From: Pelagihabitans sp965238025 | GTDB taxonomy: Bacteria > Bacteroidota > Bacteroidia > Flavobacteriales > Flavobacteriaceae | DNA length: 64,000 bases | Assembly: GCA_965238025.1 (NCBI GenBank) | Contig: OZ250162.1 | Coordinates: forward strand, 2,976,001 to 3,040,000 | Direction of reading: 5' to 3' | Shown: piece by piece, positions 27,546 through 35,304 of the stretch | How the letters are laid out: every line of letters starts with the position of its first letter | Position numbering within the stretch: position 1 is the stretch's first letter | Position numbers and translations under genes: made by a program | The notes under the pieces: generated by a model | The model's input: the letters and a program-made list of their open reading frames with translations, nothing else | Told to the model about the DNA's origin: nothing | The model's database searches: none

Positions 27546-27989
27546 ATGGATAAAGAGGAAAAAATTAAGATTCTTTTCGAAAAACACTCAAACCAAGTTC
27601 TAGAAAAGAGAAAAAAAATTCATTCTACCACGGAAAAATATGTTGGATTAAATTTAGTCATTGTTGGATGGACGGCATCGATAACAAAAAATTTAGATTT
27701 GACAAATAAGCTCTTAATTCTGGTGATATTATTAATAATAACTGGGATTACGATGTATATCATCTTTCGAGATAATCGAATATATAGGGAACATGCGAAA
27801 ATTGTAAGGAAACTAAGCGAGAGCCTCGGTGCATTCGAAAAAGGAGGAGTAATCAAAGGGGTATTACTTTATCCGAAATCCTGGCAAAAATTCGGAAAAG
27901 AAAGTTTGGTTCATGGTATTCTCCACCATTACATTGTTATCATTTGTATTGGTTTTTTGACTTGCATCGGACTTTTCTATTTCAACTAA
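27546..27989 (+). CDS. Small membrane protein of unknown function
   Basis: A 147-aa protein with a charged, coiled-coil-like N-terminus (about residues 1-30) and three hydrophobic helices (about 32-47, 55-73 and 126-146), a soluble loop separating the last two. It resembles SLATT/RipC-like small membrane proteins in layout, but I recognise no defining motif. It is AT-rich and stands alone, followed by the accessory genes at 28-29 kb. The 181 bases upstream, after the TonB receptor, hold no feature I can name. Transferred origin is plausible but not shown. Confidence 0.65.
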   Translation: MDKEEKIKILFEKHSNQVLEKRKKIHSTTEKYVGLNLVIVGWTASITKNLDLTNKLLILVILLIITGITMYIIFRDNRIYREHAKIVRKLSESLGAFEKGGVIKGVLLYPKSWQKFGKESLVHGILHHYIVIICIGFLTCIGLFYFN

Positions 27990-28033
27990 GGTCTAACGCC
28001 GACATATCCGAAAGTTGATGTAACGTGCGCAAA

Positions 28034-28047
28034 AAAGTTCAAATAGA
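28034..28047 (+). repeat. AAAGTTCAAATA direct repeat, copy 1
   Basis: First of three copies of AAAGTTCAAATA (followed by GA here). It lies just before the ATG of the broken phosphatase gene. Copies 2 and 3 are at 28377 and 29001. Confidence 0.65.
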
Positions 28048-28049
28048 AG

Positions 28050-28378
28050 ATGAAGAAGATATTATTTATCTGTTCAGCAAATAAGCGGCGATCTAAGACA
28101 GCGGAGGACTTCTTTTCTGAGAAATACCCAGATCTTGAATTTTTATCGGCTGGCACCAATCTAAAGGTTGGCAAAAAGAAGGAACCAACCCCTTATCAGA
28201 AGGTATGTTAGATTGGGCTGGTCAAGTCTATATAATGGAAACTCGACATAGAAATATAGGAAAAAGTATAAATTCAAATTACAACCCTAAAATTGTAGAA
28301 CTCGGGATATTAGATAGATATAAATATTACGAAAGCAGTTTAATCGAATTGCTAGAATCAAAAATTGATTTATCTTAA
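28050..28378 (+). pseudogene. Frameshifted low-molecular-weight tyrosine phosphatase-like gene
   Basis: The frame opens with ATG at 28050 and encodes KILFICSANKRRSKTAED, with the CX5R(S) phosphate loop of low-molecular-weight tyrosine phosphatases at residues 8-15. It hits TAG at codon 54 (28209). From about 28175 the -1 frame continues as QKEGTNPLSEGMLDWAG and then IMETRHRN, ending with TAA at 28376-28378. The 329-base total is one short of a whole number of codons, so one lost base explains it. The shift falls at CAAAAAG (28172-28178), a run that could also allow ribosomal or polymerase slippage. A full-length product would be about 109 aa. Disrupted gene, sequencing error or programmed shift cannot be separated here. 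Confidence 0.8.
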
Positions 28379-28390
28379 AGTTCAAATAAA
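28377..28390 (+). repeat. AAAGTTCAAATA direct repeat, copy 2
   Basis: AAAGTTCAAATAAA overlaps the stop of the broken phosphatase gene and precedes the ATG of the next gene at 28393. Confidence 0.65.
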
Positions 28391-28392
28391 CG

Positions 28393-28947
28393 ATGGTTAT
28401 GGTACACGACGATTTTAACGACCGAGTAGAGGATTATCAAAGAGAGCAGGATAGAAAGAGGGAAGAATTAGCGCAAATATTAAAGGCCGAACTAAATCGC
28501 GAGTTTGAACAGCTAATGCTAAAAAGCTTACGTACCGAGGGTGAAATTACTAGATTAAGGAAGAAACAAAAGAGGTCATTTGACATAATCCCAGGGAAAG
28601 GTGATTGGCGAGGTAATATGATAAAAAGATTGCAGGCAGCTCCAAAAGATATGTTATTGGCTTTTTTTAGAACAGAATGTAGGTTGTTGGCAACAAAAAT
28701 TATCAATGATGACAATTTGTTGGCAGTGGTCTCGGTTGAAGCGCCGGGCACTTTGGCAAGCCAGCAATTATTTTTTCCAGGCGTAAGGAAAACCTTGAAT
28801 AACCTTGCAGTACGAGCTAAGACATATCGTCCACGGTTGTCAGATTTGATGGATGATAAGGCAAAAGAAGAAATGAAACTCGCAGCAATTTTTTTGGAAG
28901 CATCAGTAGATCGTTTGATGATTTGTGTAGAGGCTTATGAGAATTAG
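28393..28947 (+). CDS. Hypothetical cytoplasmic protein, helical
   Basis: A 184-aa protein I do not recognise. It has no signal peptide or membrane helix. The first 65 residues are strongly charged and probably coiled-coil (DYQREQDRKREELAQILK and the following stretch), and the rest looks alpha-helical. It is bracketed by two copies of the AAAGTTCAAATA repeat (28377 and 29001), suggesting it arrived or duplicated as a unit. The preceding phosphatase-like gene is broken, so an operonic role is unlikely. A start two codons downstream (MVHDDF) is possible. Confidence 0.6.
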   Translation: MVMVHDDFNDRVEDYQREQDRKREELAQILKAELNREFEQLMLKSLRTEGEITRLRKKQKRSFDIIPGKGDWRGNMIKRLQAAPKDMLLAFFRTECRLLATKIINDDNLLAVVSVEAPGTLASQQLFFPGVRKTLNNLAVRAKTYRPRLSDLMDDKAKEEMKLAAIFLEASVDRLMICVEAYEN

Positions 28948-29000
28948 TTGAATAATAACATTTGACACTAATACGCAAGAGTTTGTAAATTACTTTTAGT

Positions 29001-29014
29001 AAAGTTCAAATAAA
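29001..29014 (+). repeat. AAAGTTCAAATA direct repeat, copy 3
   Basis: AAAGTTCAAATAAA lies between the 184-aa gene and the M28 peptidase gene. Spacing to copy 2 is 624 bases and from copy 1 to copy 2 is 343 bases, each interval holding one gene. Confidence 0.65.
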
Positions 29015-29112
29015 GGATAATTTGTAATCTAAAATTCATTGCTCGTATATTGCGATGAAGGGCATCTGATCTTTACCGAATTATTGACAATAACTTAATT
29101 AACATACCAATC

Positions 29113-30735
29113 ATGAAGAATTATTTAAAGATTTTGCTTGTAGTACTATTTGTGAGTTGCGCAGATGACAAGAAAGAAACCACAACAGTGGTGCAAGTAA
29201 ACCAAAAAACACTTGGCAATCATGTCGAACGCTTGGCGTCCGATGAATTCCTAGGAAGAAAACCATTTACCGAGGGTGAAGTAAAAACCGTAAACTATTT
29301 AAAAGATGAGTTCGGGAAATTGGGGGTTTTACCAGGAAATGGCAATAGTTATTTTCAAGATGTTCCCATGGTAGAAATTACGGGGACCCCTTCTGAAAGT
29401 ATGACCATTTCTGGAAAAGATGGTAGTTTTAATTTAGAGTACTTAAAAGATTTTGTAGCCACAACAAATAAGTCGGTTGGCGAGGTCAATCTAGAAAACT
29501 CCGAACTTGTTTTTGCAGGCTATGGAGTTGTTGCCCCGGAATACGGATGGAACGATTATGAAGGCATCGATTGGAAAGGAAAAACTGCTGTCGTCTTAAT
29601 TAATGATCCAGGTTTTAAATCTGGGGATTCAACTTTATTTAAAGGAAACGAAATGACTTATTATGGGCGTTGGACCTACAAGTATGAAGAGGCCGCGAGA
29701 CAAGGTGCCGCCGGACTCATTATCATTCATGATACTGAACCGGCATCTTATGGTTGGAATGTAATAGAATCCGGTTGGAGCGGTGCTCGATTAATTGTTG
29801 AAAGCGATCAACCTCTTTTAAATGTCGAGTCTTGGATAAGTGGTGAAAGCGCAAAAAAAATGTTCGAAGCCTCAGCAATGAAAGGCCAAGATTTTAAAGC
29901 CATCTCCAGAAACAAAAGCTTTAAGCCAATACCTTTAGATTTAAACGTTTCTGTGGGAATTAAGAACAAAATTAAAACGGATGTTTCCAAAAATGTAGTT
30001 GCACTTATTCCAGGTACCGATAGAAAAGATGAATTTATTATTTACTCGGCACATTGGGATCACTTTGGTGTTGGTAAAGCCATTGATGGTGATTCAATTT
30101 ATAATGGATCCGTAGATAATGCTTCCGGCACCGCTGGATTATTGGCGATTGCTGAAGCATTCAAGAAAAGTAACCCAACAAAACGTTCTATTGCATTCAT
30201 CGCAGTTACTGGGGAAGAACAAGGTTTATTAGGTTCTGCTTACTATGCGGCATACCCGATTTTCAATCCTAAAAAGACAGTGGCAAATATTAATATTGAT
30301 GCGCTTGACAGTCCGGGGAAAATGAAGGATTTGACTGTTGTCGGTTATGGTCAATCCGAAATGGATGAATATGCCAAAGAAGCGGCAACCAAACAAGATC
30401 GGTATATTATTCCAGATCCAGAAGCCGAAAAAGGGTATTTCTATAGATCGGATCATTTTAATTTTGCAAAAATTGGAATCCCTGCTTTATACGCTAGTGG
30501 CGCCTATGAAGGATTTGATCGTAGTATTGAAGAAATTAAAAAGTACAATGATCATTACCGCGCTCATAAATACCACCAACCTTCAGATGAATACGATCCT
30601 CAAACTTCAGAATTGACAGGCGTACAATTGGATTTGCAACTGTTTTTTGACGTGGGATTGAAATTGGCCAATGAAGCTAATTTTCCAAAATGGTATAATG
30701 GAAGCGAATTCAAAGCGGCTAGGGAAAAAATGTAA
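29113..30735 (+). CDS. M28 family zinc metallopeptidase (lipoprotein)
   Basis: A 540-aa lipoprotein (lipobox FVSC, Cys16) with a protease-associated insert (about residues 115-250) within an M28 aminopeptidase fold. Zinc and catalytic elements are visible: SAHWDHFGV, GSVDNASGTAGLL, the AVTGEEQGLLGSAYY glutamate pair, NIDALD and SDHFNFAKIGIPAL. These co-catalytic di-zinc exopeptidases trim peptides in the periplasm or at the surface. A paralogue of the same architecture lies at 39828-41393. Its plus-strand end faces the repeat-protein gene across a strong bidirectional hairpin. Confidence 0.93.
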   Translation: MKNYLKILLVVLFVSCADDKKETTTVVQVNQKTLGNHVERLASDEFLGRKPFTEGEVKTVNYLKDEFGKLGVLPGNGNSYFQDVPMVEITGTPSESMTISGKDGSFNLEYLKDFVATTNKSVGEVNLENSELVFAGYGVVAPEYGWNDYEGIDWKGKTAVVLINDPGFKSGDSTLFKGNEMTYYGRWTYKYEEAARQGAAGLIIIHDTEPASYGWNVIESGWSGARLIVESDQPLLNVESWISGESAKKMFEASAMKGQDFKAISRNKSFKPIPLDLNVSVGIKNKIKTDVSKNVVALIPGTDRKDEFIIYSAHWDHFGVGKAIDGDSIYNGSVDNASGTAGLLAIAEAFKKSNPTKRSIAFIAVTGEEQGLLGSAYYAAYPIFNPKKTVANINIDALDSPGKMKDLTVVGYGQSEMDEYAKEAATKQDRYIIPDPEAEKGYFYRSDHFNFAKIGIPALYASGAYEGFDRSIEEIKKYNDHYRAHKYHQPSDEYDPQTSELTGVQLDLQLFFDVGLKLANEANFPKWYNGSEFKAAREKM

Positions 30736-30857
30736 AGGTGAGAATGGCAAATTCAAAAGAATAGGGACCTAGGAGATAATAGGTTATAAAAGGAGAACGT
30801 TTTAAAAACCAAAGCCAACCTAGAGGAAATAAGGACTTAATAACGTTCTATTATCAT

Positions 30858-30892
30858 AAAAAGGGACCCTTGCTAAGCAAGGACCCCTTTTT
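30858..30892. terminator. Bidirectional terminator
   Basis: AAAAAGGGACC-CTTGC pairs with GCAAG-GACCCCTTTTT around a short TAA turn, with an A-run before and a T-run after. It lies between the convergent M28 peptidase and repeat-protein genes and should work in both directions. Confidence 0.85.
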
Positions 30893-30912
30893 AATCAGGT
30901 TTTTCAATCTGC

Positions 30913-31581
30913 TTATAGAGCCGTAACTGTAACTTCTTCTGTTACCTTGTTAATTACATAGGGGTCAAAACCCTCTGGAAGGTAATCGGCAGTATCGAAG
31001 CCCAACGCTATTTGCTCTTCTTCCTCAATATAATTTATACCTTCAATATCCGATGGATATGCATAAGGGTCAAAGTTTTCAGGTAAATAATCCGCAGTAT
31101 CGAAATCCAAACGGAATTCTTCCAGCTCATCAATATACTCCACGGCGTTAAGGTCAAAATACACTGTGTACGGGTCAAAACCTTCCGGAAGATAATCGGC
31201 AGTATCAAAGCCCAAAGCTATTTGATCCTGGGCATCAATATAACTTATCGCTTCAAAATCTGATGGATTTGCGTAGGGGTCAAAATTTTTCGGCAGATAA
31301 TCGGCAGTGTCGAAACCAAGTTCAATTTGTGGTTCCTTTTCAATAAAGACAATTTCGTTGAGGTCCAGGTTTGCGTTTTCCTTACAATTGGTGTGTGGAT
31401 CACTGGCCACCGCTTTTGACCAAAGTGCAACCTCCGACGTTTCAAAATTTGCGACCGATCTTTCTTGCGAAACACTTATTAGAACCTTATTGGTTTGTAT
31501 TTCTGTACTGTTATCTAACTTCTCTTCTACAGGTGTACTGCCTAGCAGCGTTAACCCACATAGTAATGTTAATCCGTTCAT
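30913..31581 (-). CDS. Secreted acidic protein with four FDTADYLP repeats
   Basis: A 222-aa protein with a hydrophobic leader (NGLTLLCGLTLLGST) and a mature part made largely of four repeats. Each repeat starts FDTADYLP[EK][NG]FDPY, and the three complete units are exactly 35 residues (105 bp) apart, alternating between NFDPYA and GFDPY versions. The unit is acidic and aromatic and carries the pattern D-x-A-D that could bind Ca2+, though no canonical EF-hand is present. The alternation suggests a two-unit (70-residue) duplication. Proteins with this repeat are, as far as I know, uncharacterised Flavobacteriia proteins. No cell-surface sorting domain is visible. Confidence 0.75.
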   Translation of the reverse strand: MNGLTLLCGLTLLGSTPVEEKLDNSTEIQTNKVLISVSQERSVANFETSEVALWSKAVASDPHTNCKENANLDLNEIVFIEKEPQIELGFDTADYLPKNFDPYANPSDFEAISYIDAQDQIALGFDTADYLPEGFDPYTVYFDLNAVEYIDELEEFRLDFDTADYLPENFDPYAYPSDIEGINYIEEEEQIALGFDTADYLPEGFDPYVINKVTEEVTVTAL

Positions 31582-32022
31582 TTTTTAATTGATTTAATTG
31601 ATTTAATTGTTTGATGAATATTGTTTTTGACTTGTTGATGTTCATAAGACTTCTCAAAAAAAATAATGTTACGGTACTTGGGAAAGTTTTAACAGCTTTT
31701 GGCCCTTTTTCACTTTATTTTTAGAATCGTACCATGTTTATGAATATCATGATTAAGATTTATGTTATTTTTTCAAACGGGAAGTCTTTTGATTATTGAA
31801 TTTAACCTAAGCCTTTATATAGTGGAAAAGTGAAACCGAAATCGGGCGTGCCGAAAACTGAGGAGTCGTTAGGAACTTTAATTTTGATAGAACGGATCAA
31901 CCAATTATTTAAAAAGAATTGCTAAATTAAATTGTGGATCGACATTTATAAGGAGAACTAATACTAGCTAAATAAGATTCAATAGAAAAACCAATATTAA
32001 GAAAAATATAAAGCCAATTAGA
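31582..32022. other. Gene-free stretch with TTTAATTGA tandem repeat
   Basis: This 441-base gap separates two divergent genes. Next to the repeat-protein start there are three tandem copies of TTTAATTGA (31584-31610, last base of the third copy changed). The rest is AT-rich with no open frame, hairpin or promoter I can support, although both divergent promoters must lie here. Confidence 0.5.
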
Positions 32023-33573
32023 ATGCTAAACCTCGCGACCTTATTAGAAAATAGTGCACAAAAATATCCCAGCAAAACTGCTTTTACCTTTATGGATACC
32101 AGCCTTAGTTTTGCCCAAATCAATGGTGCGGCCAATCAAGTGGCCAATGGTTTGGTGGCCATGGGAATAAAACCAGGAGATAAGGTTGCGATAAGCTGTT
32201 TTAATCTCCCTTATTTTCCAATTATCTATAATGGGATTTTAAAAGCGGGTGCCACCGTGGTGCCGCTGAGTGTTTTGTTAAAAGCGGAAGAAATTAATTA
32301 CCACCTCGAAAATAGTGATGCCAAGGCCTATTTTTGTTTTACAGGTACGGCGGAATTACCCATGGGAGAAATGGGCTACACTGGTTTTCAAAAGACAAAG
32401 AGTTGCGAGCATTTTTGTATGATCATGCCAAAAAGCGATATGCCCTCGTCCATAGCCGGTGTACAAACCTTGGGAGACCTCATGCAAGGCCAACCCCCGA
32501 CTTTTGAAACCGTAGAAACCAAAGCAACCGATACCGCTGTTATCATCTATACCTCGGGTACTACGGGAAGACCTAAAGGAGCAGAATTGACGCATTCTAA
32601 TCTGTTTGCAAATACCATTCTTAGCGCTGACCTGTTCAACTGCAAGTCTGAGGATGTTCTCCTCATCGTCTTGCCATTGTTTCACATTTTTGCCATGACG
32701 GTAATGATGAACGCAGGAATATACAGGGGTGCAACTTCCGTATTATTACCTCGTTTTGACGCTGAAACGGTTTTAAATCTATTGGATAAACACCAAATAA
32801 CGGTGTTCGCCGGCGTACCGACCATGTATTGGGGGCTGAACAACTATCTGGACACCCATGATTTTGATATCTCAAGTATAAAATCAAATTTAAAGAGTTG
32901 TGTTTCCGGAGGTGCTTCCTTACCCGTTCCCGTTCTTGAAAAGTTTGAAGAACGATTTGACCTTACCATTTTGGAAGGCTTCGGAATGTCTGAAGGTTCT
33001 CCGGTCGTTACTTTTAATCAGTTAGATGTGGGTAGAAAAATAGGCTCGGTAGGGACTCCGGTTTGGGGAGTACAGGTCAAGCTGGTCGACGAAAATGGTA
33101 AGACGGTTCCTGTGGGCGAAAAAGGGGAACTGGTTTATAAGGGCCATAATGTAATGAAAGGGTATTATAAAAACCTTGAAGCTACGGCCAAGACCATTAA
33201 AAATGGTTGGTTGCATTCAGGTGATATTGCCGTAAAGGACGAAGATGGTTTTTACTTTATTGTAGATCGAACGAAGGACATGATTATTCGTGGTGGACTT
33301 AACGTATACCCTCGGGAGGTGGAAGCCGTAATGATGAAGCATCCTGCAGTTTCTATGGCTGCGGTTATCGGAGTTCCAGACGGACAAATGGGCGAGGAAA
33401 TAAAGGCCTTTATTGTATTAAATGAGGGTCAAACAAGCTCTGAAGCAGAGTTGATGAAGTATACAAAGGAGAATATCGCAGCTTATAAATATCCTAGAAT
33501 TATAGAAATTACAGAAACGTTACCCACGAGTGCAACAGGCAAAATCCTTAAAAAAGAACTCCGAAAAATGTGA
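32023..33573 (+). CDS. Long-chain-type acyl-CoA ligase
   Basis: A 516-aa member of the ANL (AMP-forming) superfamily. The P-loop-like motif YTSGTTGRPKG lies at about residues 176-186, the GFGMSEGSPVV motif near 320-330, the hinge and core motif HSGDIAVKDEDGFYFIVDR about 395-413, and the C-terminal lysine in PTSATGKILKKEL near the end. It activates a carboxylic acid, probably a medium- or long-chain fatty acid, to acyl-CoA via acyl-AMP in the cytoplasm. It is single and flanked by long intergenic regions. The exact chain length or an aromatic-acid alternative cannot be decided. Confidence 0.9.
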   Translation: MLNLATLLENSAQKYPSKTAFTFMDTSLSFAQINGAANQVANGLVAMGIKPGDKVAISCFNLPYFPIIYNGILKAGATVVPLSVLLKAEEINYHLENSDAKAYFCFTGTAELPMGEMGYTGFQKTKSCEHFCMIMPKSDMPSSIAGVQTLGDLMQGQPPTFETVETKATDTAVIIYTSGTTGRPKGAELTHSNLFANTILSADLFNCKSEDVLLIVLPLFHIFAMTVMMNAGIYRGATSVLLPRFDAETVLNLLDKHQITVFAGVPTMYWGLNNYLDTHDFDISSIKSNLKSCVSGGASLPVPVLEKFEERFDLTILEGFGMSEGSPVVTFNQLDVGRKIGSVGTPVWGVQVKLVDENGKTVPVGEKGELVYKGHNVMKGYYKNLEATAKTIKNGWLHSGDIAVKDEDGFYFIVDRTKDMIIRGGLNVYPREVEAVMMKHPAVSMAAVIGVPDGQMGEEIKAFIVLNEGQTSSEAELMKYTKENIAAYKYPRIIEITETLPTSATGKILKKELRKM

Positions 33574-33747
33574 TGATTTAGGAGACAAGAACGCTGTGCT
33601 CAAAGAATAAAGAAACAATACTTTTTTCGTCTTGGCTCTTGGTGCTATACGTCTTGAATCTTGTTTTTTGATGATGATGAGTTTTAATTCGTTTTTTATT
33701 TCAAAATATTTTTTTCATCTTTACACCATCATGAAGTTATAAGAATT

Positions 33748-33789
33748 ATGTTTTCAATAGATGTCATAGGGCTCTTTCCCAAGAAGTAA
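33748..33789 (+). CDS. Candidate 13-aa leader peptide upstream of the MATE gene
   Basis: A short frame MFSIDVIGLFPKK ends with AAG AAG TAA, and these last three codons form the 5' arm of a hairpin (33781-33811). The MATE efflux gene starts 66 bases after this stop. A short frame whose end lies in a structured region before a drug-efflux gene is the arrangement of translation-attenuation leaders. No ribosome-binding site is required in Bacteroidetes, so absence of one is not informative. Evidence is positional only. Confidence 0.4.
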   Translation: MFSIDVIGLFPKK

Positions 33790-33811
33790 TCGACCTCCTG
33801 TCGTACTTCTT
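33781..33811 (+). promoter_or_regulatory. Hairpin overlapping the leader-peptide stop
   Basis: AAGAAGTA-AT-CGAC pairs with GTCG-TACTTCTT around a CTCCT loop, with a two-base bulge. It has no U-run directly after it, so it looks more like a regulatory stem than a terminator. It lies 44 bases before the MATE ATG. Confidence 0.5.
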
Positions 33812-33855
33812 CTTGACACTATTATTTTCCTTCTTTTCACATAATTCTTTTTATA

Positions 33856-35265
33856 ATGACACAATCAAATACACTTACATTTAAAAAACTCGTCCGTTAT
33901 TTTATTCAGGCGGTTACCGGCAAAGAAACCGAATATACCTCTGGAAGTATTCGTAAGGCCGTTTTTATGCTTTCCATTCCCATGATCCTTGAGATGATGA
34001 TGGAATCTATTTTTGCAATTGTCGATATTGCCTACGTCTCCCAAGTGAGCGTAAATGCGGTTGCGACCATCGGGCTTACGGAGTCGGTTATTACCCTAGT
34101 TTATGCCGTTGCTATTGGTTTAAGTATGGCGGCAACGGCCGTAGTAGCCCGTAGAATAGGGGAGAAAGATGTTTCTGGTGCCCGCAAAGCTGCTGTACAG
34201 GCAATTGCCTTGGGTATTGTGGTATCTATTATTGTTGGGATCGCAGGGTTTGCCTATGCAAAGGAAATTCTGGGGCTCATGGGTGCCGAACCCGATTTAA
34301 TTGCCGAAGGTTACGGATACACCAAGTTATTGATAGGAGGTAATATTACCATTCTTTTGTTGTTTTTGATAAACGCAATATTCCGTGGCGCGGGGGACGC
34401 TTCCATTGCAATGTGGACCTTGGTACTTTCAAACGGACTTAATATTATTTTAGATCCTATTTTTATTTTTGGATGGGGCCCGATTCCCGAATATGGAGTG
34501 ATGGGTGCGGCTATCGCAACCAATATCGGTAGGGGAACCGCAGTACTATTTCAGTTGGCGATTCTATTTTTTGGGTGGAGTCGTATCAAGATCGGTATTT
34601 CCGATTTGGTATTGAACACCAAAGTAATGCTCAATCTTTTAAAGGTATCTGCAGGCGGTATCGCCCAGTTTTTGATAGGCACCTCCAGTTGGGTTTTTTT
34701 AATGCGGATCATGTCCGAGTTCGGTAGTGAAGTTCTTGCGGGTTATACGATTGCGATTCGTGTAATGCTCTTTACATTAATGCCTTCATGGGGTATGAGC
34801 AATGCAGCGGCTACTTTAGTTGGGCAGAATCTGGGAGCTGGAAAGCCTGAAAGGGCAGAAACCTCAGTATGGAAGACTGGCAAGTATAATGCTATTTTTA
34901 TGGGCGTTGTTTCTATTATCTACCTGTTTTTCTCTTATGAAATCGTTAGTTGGTTCAATGATAATCCAGTTGTGGTTGAAAATGGGGGACTTTGTCTCCA
35001 AATTATTGCGGCTGGGTATATTTTCTATGCCTATGGCATGGTCGTTACCCAGGCGTTCAATGGAGCAGGGGATACCGGGACACCTACCAAAATAAATTTC
35101 TTTTCCTTTTGGGTGTTTCAATTGCCCTTGGCTTATTTGTCGGCAATAACATTTAAAATGGGGGCCATGGGCGTTTTTATGGCCATTACCCTGGCCGAAG
35201 TGCTCCTAGCTGTTATTTCTATAGTTTGGTTTAAAAAAGGAAATTGGAAAAAGGTTCAAGTATAA
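33856..35265 (+). CDS. MATE family multidrug efflux transporter
   Basis: A 469-aa membrane protein with about 12 helices and the two-fold repeat of MATE transporters: GSIRKAVFMLSIPMILEMMM starts the first half, and VSAGGIAQFLIGTSSWVF begins the second. Conserved INAIFRGAGDASIAM and TQAFNGAGDTGTPTKI loops mark the family. It exports cationic drugs or metabolites using Na+ or H+. An N-terminal extension of about 30 residues precedes the first helix. The upstream 282 bases contain a candidate leader peptide and hairpin that could make expression inducible. Confidence 0.92.
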   Translation: MTQSNTLTFKKLVRYFIQAVTGKETEYTSGSIRKAVFMLSIPMILEMMMESIFAIVDIAYVSQVSVNAVATIGLTESVITLVYAVAIGLSMAATAVVARRIGEKDVSGARKAAVQAIALGIVVSIIVGIAGFAYAKEILGLMGAEPDLIAEGYGYTKLLIGGNITILLLFLINAIFRGAGDASIAMWTLVLSNGLNIILDPIFIFGWGPIPEYGVMGAAIATNIGRGTAVLFQLAILFFGWSRIKIGISDLVLNTKVMLNLLKVSAGGIAQFLIGTSSWVFLMRIMSEFGSEVLAGYTIAIRVMLFTLMPSWGMSNAAATLVGQNLGAGKPERAETSVWKTGKYNAIFMGVVSIIYLFFSYEIVSWFNDNPVVVENGGLCLQIIAAGYIFYAYGMVVTQAFNGAGDTGTPTKINFFSFWVFQLPLAYLSAITFKMGAMGVFMAITLAEVLLAVISIVWFKKGNWKKVQV

Positions 35266-35304
35266 GCGATTTTAGTAACTTTAACTTTCGATAAATTTCA
35301 CAAA

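Noticed and set aside
31584..31610. TTTAATTGA tandem copies as a possible CRISPR-like or regulatory array
   Set aside because: Only three 9-bp units without spacers; simple-sequence expansion is the easiest explanation.
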